Source of the DNA: an uncultured Dongia sp.
GTDB taxonomy: Bacteria > Pseudomonadota > Alphaproteobacteria > Dongiales > Dongiaceae
Reading direction: 5' to 3'
DNA: 64,000 nt
NCBI RefSeq assembly: GCF_936916975.1
Contig: NZ_CAKZGO010000025.1
Span: 123,420 to 187,419, forward strand
Shown here: positions 9,441 through 16,852 of the stretch, piece after piece
How positions within the stretch are numbered: the stretch's first letter is position 1
Layout of the letters: each line of letters starts with the position of its first letter
The notes under the pieces: model-generated
What the model saw: only the letters and a program-made list of their open reading frames with translations
Database searches by the model: none
What the model was told of the DNA's origin: nothing
Program-made: the position numbers and the translations under genes

Positions 9441-10412
9441 CTAAAAGGCGACCTGATCGCCACCCTTCAGCTTCAGCATGGCGCGCGCCTCGGCCGGCGT
9501 GGCGATCTCGAGCGACAGGCCTTCGAGAATGCCGCGGATCTTCCGCACCTGTTCGGCATTGCTCTTGGCAAGCTGGCCCGGCCCCAGATAGATGCTGTCC
9601 TCCAACCCGACCCTGACATTGGCGCCCATGGTGGCGCCCATCGTGGCAAGGTTCATCTGATGGCGCCCGGCGGCCAGGATCGACCATTGGTAGTCGGCGC
9701 CGAACAGCCGGTCCGCCGTGCGGCGCATATGTGCCAGGTCTTCCGGATGCGGGCCGATGCCGCCCAGGACGCCGAAAATAGTCTGCACGAAGAGCGGCGG
9801 CTCAAGCAGCTTGCGGTCGAGGAAATGTGCCAGGGTATAGAGGTGCCCGATATCGTAGCATTCACACTCAAACCGCGTGCCGCAGCCATGGCCAAGCTCC
9901 CGGATCACCCGTTCGATCTGGTCGAAGGTATTGCTGACGATGTTGTCGCGGGTCTTTTCGACATAGGGTTTTTCCCAATCGTATTTCCACTCGGTGATCT
10001 TGTCGGCCGCATGGAAGATGCCAAAATTCATCGACCCCATGTTGAGCGAGCAGAGCTCCGGTTTGGCGCGCAAGGGCGCCGCCAGCCGGTCATCCATTGA
10101 CATGCCGAGCGAGCCACCGGTGGTGATGTTGATGACCGCATCGCAGGATTGCTTGATGCGCGGCAGGAATTGCATGAACACATCCGGATTCGGCGTCGGC
10201 CGTCCATCCTTGGGATCGCGCGCATGGAGGTGGATGACCGAGGCGCCGGCTTCGGCGGCCGCGATCGACTCTTTGGCGATCTCGTCCGGCGTGATAGGCA
10301 GATAGGGCGACATGGTCGGTGTGTGCACCGAGCCGGTGACGGCGCAGGTGATGATCACCTTGCGGCCTTTGGTCGCCTTCGGCGCCGTTGCGCCAGACTC
10401 GATCTTGGCCAT
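9441..10412 (-). CDS. BKACE family beta-keto acid cleavage enzyme
   Basis: 323 residues. BKACE (DUF849) enzymes condense a beta-keto acid with acetyl-CoA and release acetoacetate plus a new acyl-CoA; the founder Kce acts in lysine fermentation. Seen here: the N-terminal KVIITCAVTGSVHTP, zinc ligands in VIHLHARDP (His61, His63), the NITTGGS loop and the C-terminal GLEDSIY glutamate. A strong RBS (GGTGGGG) precedes ATG 10412. Third gene after a beta-amino-acid aminotransferase and a GntR regulator, so the natural substrate is probably the beta-keto acid made by that transaminase. Confidence 0.92.
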   Translation of the reverse strand: MAKIESGATAPKATKGRKVIITCAVTGSVHTPTMSPYLPITPDEIAKESIAAAEAGASVIHLHARDPKDGRPTPNPDVFMQFLPRIKQSCDAVINITTGGSLGMSMDDRLAAPLRAKPELCSLNMGSMNFGIFHAADKITEWKYDWEKPYVEKTRDNIVSNTFDQIERVIRELGHGCGTRFECECYDIGHLYTLAHFLDRKLLEPPLFVQTIFGVLGGIGPHPEDLAHMRRTADRLFGADYQWSILAAGRHQMNLATMGATMGANVRVGLEDSIYLGPGQLAKSNAEQVRKIRGILEGLSLEIATPAEARAMLKLKGGDQVAF

Positions 10413-10446
10413 TTCCCCACCTTTTTCTGATTGCGACGTGTTTACT

Positions 10447-11166
10447 TCAATTCTGCAGCAGCCGCAGAATGATGTCCGCGGCTTCGGAGATGTCTTCCTG
10501 CAGAGCTGCGCGCGCGCCGGCGCCGTCGCCCTTGCGCAAGGCGGCGATCATCGCCTCGTGATGATCCATGCCGAGGCCTAGAGTGGCCTCCCCCCTCATG
10601 GTGTTAAGGCACGGGCCGACCTGCATCCACAGGCTTTCGATGATCGGCATCAGCAGCGGCGAACGCGCCGCCTTGTAGATGGTGAAGTGGAAATCGAGAT
10701 TGAGGTCGAGATAGCCTTCCGCTGACTCCGATGAAGCCATGCGGTTCATGGCGGCCTGGATTTCCTGGAGGCGCGCGAGTTCGGGGCGGGTGATGGTGAG
10801 AGCGGCCCATTCCGCAGCCTTGCCCTCGATCTCGCACCGCACGCGGCGGAGATCCATGAGGCGACTTGCGGTCATCTGCGGCACCTCGACGCCGCGATTG
10901 GGATTGTTCTGCAGCGCCTGCTCGGCCACCAGCCGCCGGAGCGCCTCGCGGATCGGCATGGCGCTGGTACCAAACACCTTCTCCAGCTTCGCGACCACCA
11001 GCCGCTCCCCGGGCACATAATCGGCCGACATGATGGCGCGCTTCAGGCGAGCATAAACGTCCTCATGGGTAGTGCCATGGGGCACGTCACCCACCGCCGC
11101 CATCTTAGTGCTGGCAACGCGCAGCTTGGGCGCGGCAGGACCGCGCCGTTTCAGGGTGACGGCCAT
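10447..11166 (-). CDS. GntR family regulator, FCD (FadR) subfamily
   Basis: 239 residues: winged helix at about 33-100 (EDVYARLKRAIMSADYVPGE, then SAMPIREALRRLVAEQ) and an all-helical FCD ligand domain (RVRCEIEGKAAEWAA; DLNLDFHFTIYKAA). FCD members bind carboxylic acids through a metal held by Asp/His residues. Sits between the aminotransferase and BKACE genes on the same strand and is the natural candidate to bind the two ATTTGATCAAAY palindromes in the divergent promoter region at 12511-12680. Confidence 0.9.
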   Translation of the reverse strand: MAVTLKRRGPAAPKLRVASTKMAAVGDVPHGTTHEDVYARLKRAIMSADYVPGERLVVAKLEKVFGTSAMPIREALRRLVAEQALQNNPNRGVEVPQMTASRLMDLRRVRCEIEGKAAEWAALTITRPELARLQEIQAAMNRMASSESAEGYLDLNLDFHFTIYKAARSPLLMPIIESLWMQVGPCLNTMRGEATLGLGMDHHEAMIAALRKGDGAGARAALQEDISEAADIILRLLQN

Positions 11167-11184
11167 GATGCTCAGTGCATCCGG

Positions 11185-12510
11185 TCAGTGCCGGGTCGGC
11201 AGGATCGAGCGGTAGTCGTTGAGGAAGTCATCGAATATATCCGTGAAAGCGCCGATATCGGCGCGGGTGAAGGGGAGCGAGAGAGCGATCATGCCACGCG
11301 GCGTGGTGTATTGCCCGCGCAGCAGCATCTCCAGCTGCCACAGATGCAGGAAGCGATGATCGGCCGCTTCGACGTCATGGGGCGAGCGGATCTCGCCTTG
11401 TACGAAATGAAGGTTCATCAGCGATCCCACCCCGGTGACGGTGCCGGCCACGTTCCGTCGCGCCATCTGCTCATTCATGGTGGCCCGGAGATCATCGCCT
11501 AGGGCGTTCATGGAATTGAGCGCCGATTCGGTCAAGACCTGGGTGAAGCCGGTGAAGCCCGCCGTCATGCTGAAGATGTTGTTGTTGAAGGTGCCGCCAT
11601 GGCCGAAGGCATTGGGCGACGCCGGATCGAACCGGTCGAGAATATCGGCACGGCCGCCGAAAGCGCCGAAGCTGCAGCCGCCACCGATATATTTGCCGAG
11701 GGAAATCATGTCGGGCTTGATGCCGGCCTTGCCGTGATAACCGCGATAGGAGAGGCGCGAGGTCATCACCTCGTCGAAGATGAGCAGGATGCCGGCCTTT
11801 TCGGTTTCGGCCCGCAGCATGGCGAGGAAATCGGCTTTCGCCTCAATGCAGCCACCACCGCCCATCATCGGTTCCAGGATGACCGCCGCCAATTGCCCGG
11901 CATGCTGCTGGATCATGGCATTGGTGCCGGCGATGTCGTTGTATTGCGCAAAGATGAAGGGATAGGGTGCGTTCAACGGCGAGCCGCCATGGGCGAAGGT
12001 CAGGATACCGCCGTGATAGCCGCCATCGAACACCAAGATCGAGGGACGACCGGTCACCGCGCGGGCCGTCGACAGCGCCATCAGATTGGCCTCGGTGCCG
12101 GAATTGCAGAAGCGCACACGTTCGACCGCCGGATAGCGTTCAACGATCGCCGCCCCCAGCCTGGCTTCATAGGGGTTCGGCCCACCCAGCACCCAGCCCG
12201 AATCCGCCACCTGCTTGATCGCGTTGGCGATGAGCTCATTGCGATGACCATAGAGACCGGCCGTGTATTCGCTGACGAAATCGACATAGGTATGGCCGTC
12301 GAGATCATGGAGGCGGTTGGCCTCGCCGCCGGTGAGCGTCAGCGGAAAGGGTTCGTAATAGAGGACAGCGCGCGTGTTGCCACCGGGCAGCGCCTGCTTC
12401 GCCGCTTCGTGGCGCGCGCGGCTTTGCGGATTGGCCTTTGTGAAGCGCTGGCGCGTGTCGGCGATGGCGGCATCGAGCTCGAAATTGGTGCCAATGGCTG
12501 GGGCTTGCAT
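11185..12510 (-). CDS. Class III aminotransferase, beta-phenylalanine aminotransferase type
   Basis: 441 residues of the glutamate-1-semialdehyde aminomutase-like branch. PLP lysine is Lys273 in SLGKYIGGG; Asp246 of IFDEVMTSR holds the pyridine nitrogen; FCNSGTEAN binds phosphate. The arrangement LPGGNTRAVLYYEPFPLT (Arg47), EYTAGLYGH and TPRGMIALSLP closely recalls the beta-amino-acid (beta-phenylalanine) transaminases from Variovorax and Mesorhizobium, in which those arginines bind the substrate carboxylate; this comparison is from memory. Expected reaction: beta-amino acid to beta-keto acid, using a keto-acid acceptor. The neighbouring BKACE would take the product. Confidence 0.85.
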   Translation of the reverse strand: MQAPAIGTNFELDAAIADTRQRFTKANPQSRARHEAAKQALPGGNTRAVLYYEPFPLTLTGGEANRLHDLDGHTYVDFVSEYTAGLYGHRNELIANAIKQVADSGWVLGGPNPYEARLGAAIVERYPAVERVRFCNSGTEANLMALSTARAVTGRPSILVFDGGYHGGILTFAHGGSPLNAPYPFIFAQYNDIAGTNAMIQQHAGQLAAVILEPMMGGGGCIEAKADFLAMLRAETEKAGILLIFDEVMTSRLSYRGYHGKAGIKPDMISLGKYIGGGCSFGAFGGRADILDRFDPASPNAFGHGGTFNNNIFSMTAGFTGFTQVLTESALNSMNALGDDLRATMNEQMARRNVAGTVTGVGSLMNLHFVQGEIRSPHDVEAADHRFLHLWQLEMLLRGQYTTPRGMIALSLPFTRADIGAFTDIFDDFLNDYRSILPTRH

Positions 12511-12519
12511 GTCTCACCT

Positions 12520-12531
12520 ATTTGATCAAAC
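12520..12531. promoter_or_regulatory. Palindromic operator, left copy
   Basis: ATTTGATCAAAC (12520-12531), core TTTGATCAAA perfectly palindromic. It lies at the predicted start point of the minus-strand promoter (-10 at 12539-12544) and so is placed for repression of the aminotransferase operon. Likely ligand: the GntR protein encoded two genes away. Confidence 0.6.
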
Positions 12532-12538
12532 TTTTAAA

Positions 12539-12567
12539 AAACTAGCCGGCGATGCCATCTCTGTAAA
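12539..12567 (-). promoter_or_regulatory. Predicted sigma-70 promoter of the aminotransferase operon
   Basis: Minus-strand TTTACA (12567-12562), 17-base spacer, TAGTTT (12544-12539). The -10 is poor, but the palindrome downstream at the start point mirrors the opposite promoter exactly. Confidence 0.45.
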
Positions 12568-12602
12568 GAGCCGACATTGATTCTGAAGCTATATCGTTGG
12601 CA

Positions 12603-12631
12603 TTGACAGCGAGAAATCATCACTCTAACAT
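12603..12631 (+). promoter_or_regulatory. Predicted sigma-70 promoter of the polyamine-type transporter operon
   Basis: Perfect TTGACA at 12603-12608, 17-base spacer, TAACAT at 12626-12631. The right-hand palindrome begins inside the -10 hexamer, so a bound protein would block RNA polymerase. Confidence 0.65.
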
Positions 12632-12641
12632 TTGATCAAAT
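12630..12641. promoter_or_regulatory. Palindromic operator, right copy
   Basis: ATTTGATCAAAT (12630-12641), a perfect 12-base palindrome identical to the left copy in 11 of 12 positions. Centre-to-centre spacing is 110 bases, about ten and a half helical turns. Confidence 0.65.
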
Positions 12642-12680
12642 CAATAAGCAAAAAACATCAAACAGAGCAGGAGGCTGAAC

Positions 12681-13733
12681 ATGACATCGAAAGTTGTTTG
12701 GGCCGCATTGACCCTTGCCGTCGCCACCACCGGTGCCGCAGCGAGCGCATCGGCGGAAGAAGGCTTCACCGCCGTCGGTTGGGGCGGCAGTTGGAACGAG
12801 GCCTATGACCAGGGCGTGTTCCAGCCCTTCACCAAGGAAAGCGGCATCAAGGTGACCGTCGACGAATGGGAGGGGGACCTCGCCAAGGTCCGCGCCCAGA
12901 TCGAAAGCAATGCCATTGTCTATGATTTCGTCAGCGTCGAGGCGCCCGCCTTGGAAATCGGCTGCGCCGAGGGCCTGTTCGAGAAGCTGCCCGCGGCGAT
13001 CTATGCGCAGAAGGACGAATATCTGCCCGGCACAATCCATCCCTGCGGCATCGCGTCCGATACCTGGGCAACGGTGATGGTCTATGACGGCAACAAAATC
13101 AAGGACGGACCGCATAGCTGGGCCGACTTTTGGGATGTCGAGAAGTTCCCAGGTAAGCGAGGCATGCTGGGCGGTGCGCAATACACCTTGGAGAACGCCG
13201 TGATGGCGATGGGTGTCGCGCCAGCCGATGTCTATACCGAACTCCGGAAACCCGACGGCGTCGACAAGGCCTTTGCCATGCTCGACAAGATCAAGCCGCA
13301 TGTCGTGTGGTGGACCAGCTCGACCAAGGCGCTGCAGAACCTCACCGCCGGCGAAGTGGTGATGACCGATCTCTACAACGCCCGCGTCACCTCGGAAAAC
13401 GAGAAGAACAAGACCAACTACGTGATTGCCTGGGATGCCGGCTTCTTCTACGGGACCGACATGTGGGCCGTGGTGAAAGGCGCACCGCATAAAGCGGAAG
13501 CCGAGAAGTTCCTCGATTTCTTTGCCAAGCCTGAGAACCAGGCCGGCTTCCCGAAGCTCTATGCCTATGGCGTTGGTCATAAGAAGGTGGCTGACTACCT
13601 GACGCCAGAGCAGATCAACCGCCTGCCAACCTCGGGCGACAACCTTTCCCATGGGGCGGTTTACGACACCGATTTCTGGGCAGAGAATAAGGAAGCACTC
13701 GAGCAGCGCTTCCAGGCTTGGCTCGCCCAGTAG
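12681..13733 (+). CDS. Polyamine-type ABC transporter substrate-binding protein
   Basis: 350 residues with a clear signal peptide (MTSKVVWAALTLAVATTG, cleavage after ASA) and the PotD/SBP family 1 fold: FTAVGWGGSWNEAYDQGVF, WADFWDVEKFPGKR, GEVVMTDLYNAR. AGGAGG precedes the ATG. Spermidine/putrescine-type binding proteins take cationic or amino-carboxylate ligands; here the context suggests a beta-amino acid or its N-acyl derivative. First gene of a four-gene plus-strand operon with two permeases and an Ntn-hydrolase. Confidence 0.9.
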   Translation: MTSKVVWAALTLAVATTGAAASASAEEGFTAVGWGGSWNEAYDQGVFQPFTKESGIKVTVDEWEGDLAKVRAQIESNAIVYDFVSVEAPALEIGCAEGLFEKLPAAIYAQKDEYLPGTIHPCGIASDTWATVMVYDGNKIKDGPHSWADFWDVEKFPGKRGMLGGAQYTLENAVMAMGVAPADVYTELRKPDGVDKAFAMLDKIKPHVVWWTSSTKALQNLTAGEVVMTDLYNARVTSENEKNKTNYVIAWDAGFFYGTDMWAVVKGAPHKAEAEKFLDFFAKPENQAGFPKLYAYGVGHKKVADYLTPEQINRLPTSGDNLSHGAVYDTDFWAENKEALEQRFQAWLAQ

Positions 13734-13761
13734 TATTGACGACCAATATGGGTAGGGTGGT

Positions 13762-15018
13762 TTGACACAAGCGGACTCTATCCAGCGGGAAACATACCGA
13801 GCGCCAGGTTTCTGGCGCTCGGTCTTTTCCAAGATCCTGTTCGGCGCGGAGATGCGCCATTTTGCGCTGGTGCTGCCCCTCCTTCTCTTCATCCTGGTGA
13901 CGGTGGTGGTGCCGGTCGGGCACTTCCTTTACCGCGCCATCGACAATTCGACCCTTGCCAACAATCTACCACACGCGGCGGCGAGCCTGGAAAACTGGCA
14001 GCCGCAGGACGGTGTGCCGGGGAATGCCACCTTCGCAGCCTTTGCCGCCGATATCCGCGCCGCGGTGGCCGCCGAAACCCTGGGCCAGATGGCACAGAGC
14101 CTCAACCAGCAGCTGACCGGCACGCGCAACATGATGCTGAAAGCCGGGCTGATGGTCGATGACAGCATCACCGACCTCAATGCCAAGGACATGTTGCTCG
14201 CCAAGCTGCCGGGCCTTGCAAACGTAAAGATGTGGATGCTGGTGAAGGCGGGACGCTCGTCCTTCACCGACTTCTATCTGTTGCAGTCGCTGGATCTGGA
14301 GCGAAACTTGAACGGCGAGATCGCCGCGGTAGCGCCGGACCGGTCGATCTTCCTGGCCGCCATCTGGCGCACCATCGTCATCAGCATCAATGTCACGCTG
14401 ATCTGCGCGCTGCTTGCTTTGCCAGTGGCACACGTGCTGGCCAGCGCGCGGCCACCTTATGCCGGCATCCTGCTGGCGCTGGTGCTGTTTCCGCTCTGGA
14501 CATCGCTGTTGGTGCGCACAGTGTCATGGATCATCATCCTGCAGGGCGAAGGGCCGGTGAATACCAGCCTCCAGTTCCTGGGTCTGATCGACGACCCGCT
14601 GCATCTCGTCTACACGCGCGGCAGCCTCTATATCGCGATGGTGCAGGTGCTCCTGCCGCTGATGATCCTCTCGATCCTTGCGGTGGTGGTGAAGCTGCCC
14701 AAGGAACTGGTGCGTGCAGCCACCTCGCTCGGTGCCGATTGGTGGCAGGCATATTGGCGGGTGCAATTGCCGCTCATAGCACCCGGCATCGTCACGGGTG
14801 CCGGCATCGTGTTCGTGTTTGCGCTGGGCTATTACATCACCCCGGCGCTGATCGGCGGCCCGCGCGACCAGATGCTGAGCTCCTATGTGGCGCTCTATAC
14901 CAACAAGACCTTGAACTGGGGACTCGCGGCAGCCCTGGCCCTACAGTTGCTGCTGGTGTTGGCGGTCGCCATGCTGGGCTGGGCCGCGTTCCAGAAACTC
15001 AGCAGGGGCAAAAGCTGA
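13762..15018 (+). CDS. ABC transporter permease (PotB-like) with a large periplasmic insertion
   Basis: 418 residues, well over the usual 280-300 of PotB. The extra length is one block, about residues 60-190, between the first helix (FALVLPLLLFILVTVVVPV) and the conserved permease core, predicted to face the periplasm. The core carries the coupling loop EAA-like region KELVRAATSLGADWWQAYWR. The start is a TTG (13762) with only a weak GGTGG upstream; no better in-frame start precedes the first helix. The stop overlaps the next gene by one base (TGATG). Confidence 0.85.
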   Translation: MTQADSIQRETYRAPGFWRSVFSKILFGAEMRHFALVLPLLLFILVTVVVPVGHFLYRAIDNSTLANNLPHAAASLENWQPQDGVPGNATFAAFAADIRAAVAAETLGQMAQSLNQQLTGTRNMMLKAGLMVDDSITDLNAKDMLLAKLPGLANVKMWMLVKAGRSSFTDFYLLQSLDLERNLNGEIAAVAPDRSIFLAAIWRTIVISINVTLICALLALPVAHVLASARPPYAGILLALVLFPLWTSLLVRTVSWIIILQGEGPVNTSLQFLGLIDDPLHLVYTRGSLYIAMVQVLLPLMILSILAVVVKLPKELVRAATSLGADWWQAYWRVQLPLIAPGIVTGAGIVFVFALGYYITPALIGGPRDQMLSSYVALYTNKTLNWGLAAALALQLLLVLAVAMLGWAAFQKLSRGKS

Positions 15019-15827
15019 TGCATTTCTGGCCCCGCCTCCGCGCACAGCTCGCTGGTGCCCATACCGCGCTGGTGCTGCTGTTCATCCTGGCGCCGATCGC
15101 GATCATGGTCCCGATCTCACTCACCGCCGGCACCATGCTGACCCTGCCGGTCCCCGGCTGGTCGTGGCAATGGTACGAGGTGGTGTTCACCGATCCGCGC
15201 TGGACGCGGGCGTTCATGAATTCGCTGATCATCGGGGCGGCGTCGACCGTCCTGGCCACGATCCTGGGCACCTTCGCGGCGATCGGCCTGACCTGGGGTC
15301 GCTTTCCTGGCCAGCGGTTGATGCTGGCCGTCATCTCGGTACCGCTGATCCTGCCCATCATCATCATGGGCGTCGCCTGTTTCAGTTTCTATGCGACGAT
15401 GGGGTTGGTGGGCTCGCGCCTCGCCCTTGTCCTCGCTCATGCGGGCCTTGCCGCTCCCGTGGTGGTGACGACGGTGATGGCCAATCTCAAGAGCTTCGAC
15501 CGCACCTTGATGCGCGCCGGCGCGTCGCTTGGGGCAGGCCCGCTCCTCGCCTTCCGTCGCATCCTGGTGCCACTGGTCGCGCCCGGCATTTGTACCGGCG
15601 CCTTGATCGCCTTCCTCATCTCCTTCGACGAGGTGGTGATCGCGAGCTTCCTCACCACAGCCGACCAGCGCACCCTGCCACGGCAGATCTTCAGCGGGGT
15701 CCGTGAATCGATCAGCCCGGCGATCGCGGCGGCGGCCGTCATCCTCATCCTCTGTTCCGCCATCGTGCTGGCGCTGACCGCCGAGATGCAGCGCCGCGCC
15801 CGCAAACTGCAGATGAAACCCAGATGA
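15018..15827 (+). CDS. ABC transporter permease (PotC-like)
   Basis: 269 residues with six predicted helices and the coupling loop RTLMRAGASLGAGPLLAFRR. The ATG shares a base with the preceding stop. Together with the PotB-like subunit it would form the channel, but no ATPase gene is found anywhere near, so the nucleotide-binding subunit must be shared or encoded elsewhere. Confidence 0.9.
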   Translation: MHFWPRLRAQLAGAHTALVLLFILAPIAIMVPISLTAGTMLTLPVPGWSWQWYEVVFTDPRWTRAFMNSLIIGAASTVLATILGTFAAIGLTWGRFPGQRLMLAVISVPLILPIIIMGVACFSFYATMGLVGSRLALVLAHAGLAAPVVVTTVMANLKSFDRTLMRAGASLGAGPLLAFRRILVPLVAPGICTGALIAFLISFDEVVIASFLTTADQRTLPRQIFSGVRESISPAIAAAAVILILCSAIVLALTAEMQRRARKLQMKPR

Positions 15828-16852
15828 AATCAGATTGCCCGATCATCGATTTGCGCGGTGATGCGCCCGCCCGCGGCCGGGCGCACGGCGAAGCCGCCCG
15901 CACCCTCATCGTCCAGCACATCGACAGCTGGCGTAATGCGTCTGAGAAGCAAACCGGCCTGCCTTATCGTGAGATCATCGCGCAAATGCTGGGCGGCACG
16001 TGCTTTCCGCAGGCAACGAAAAGATGGACGCCACATCTTTGGACCGAGTTGGAAGGCATCGCCGAGGGTGCTGGTCAGGCCTTCGAAGACGTCCTGGTCC
16101 TCAACCTCACCGATGAGCAATGGTGGTTCTTCGCCCAGCGCCAGGCCGAAGCCTGCACCAGCTTCGCCTATCGCGATGCCGGCGGGGCCGTATGGTCGGG
16201 GCAGAATCTCGACATCACCGGCTGGATGGATGGCTTGCAGGTGGTGCTGCGCCATGATCTGGAACCTTCCACCGGCGGGACAAGCCTCGTGGCGACACTC
16301 GCCGGCACGATCGGCATGACCGGGATCAACTCCTTCGGTGTCTCGATCTGTTGCAACACCCTGCTGCAATTGCCGCCATCGGCTGACGGATTGCCGGCGC
16401 TGTTCGTCATCCGCGGTTTCCTCGACCAGCCGAGCCTTGCAGCGGGCGATGCCTTCCTGCAGCGCGTGAAGCATGCATCCGGCCTGCATTATCTTCTGGC
16501 CGGTCCCGGCGAATGGCTGGGCGTCGAATGCGATGCAAGGGGCGTGCGCAGGATTGGTAGCAACGAAAGCTGGTACGCGCACACCAACCACCCCAAGCAT
16601 CTGCCGCAATCGGGATCGCGCTCATCCACCGACCGGCTTGCAGCGATGGAATCGGCGCTGTCTGACGGCCGCGGATTGGAAGTGCTGGGGCTTGCGCCCA
16701 TCTGCCGAGACGGCAGCTCAGCCATCGACCCGATCGGCTTTACGATTTTCTCAAGCCATTGGAAGAACGAGCCAGATGCCGTGGCCACGATCGCCCCAGG
16801 CCCGCCCAGCCAGGCAAGCTATCGCAGCATAGCGCAGTTAAGCACCCGTTAG
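15824..16852 (+). CDS. C45 family Ntn-hydrolase (acyl-CoA:6-APA acyltransferase-like)
   Basis: 342 residues. The family matures by self-cleavage before a cysteine that becomes the N-terminal nucleophile; here Cys111 in EACTSFAYR, followed by WSGQNLDIT, fits. No signal peptide, so cytoplasmic. C45 proteins hydrolyse or transfer acyl groups on amides; the place in this operon (4-base ATGA overlap with the permease) suggests removal of an N-acyl or peptide-like group from the imported amine before transamination. The last 15 bases overlap the convergent molybdenum hydroxylase gene. Confidence 0.85.
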   Translation: MKSDCPIIDLRGDAPARGRAHGEAARTLIVQHIDSWRNASEKQTGLPYREIIAQMLGGTCFPQATKRWTPHLWTELEGIAEGAGQAFEDVLVLNLTDEQWWFFAQRQAEACTSFAYRDAGGAVWSGQNLDITGWMDGLQVVLRHDLEPSTGGTSLVATLAGTIGMTGINSFGVSICCNTLLQLPPSADGLPALFVIRGFLDQPSLAAGDAFLQRVKHASGLHYLLAGPGEWLGVECDARGVRRIGSNESWYAHTNHPKHLPQSGSRSSTDRLAAMESALSDGRGLEVLGLAPICRDGSSAIDPIGFTIFSSHWKNEPDAVATIAPGPPSQASYRSIAQLSTR

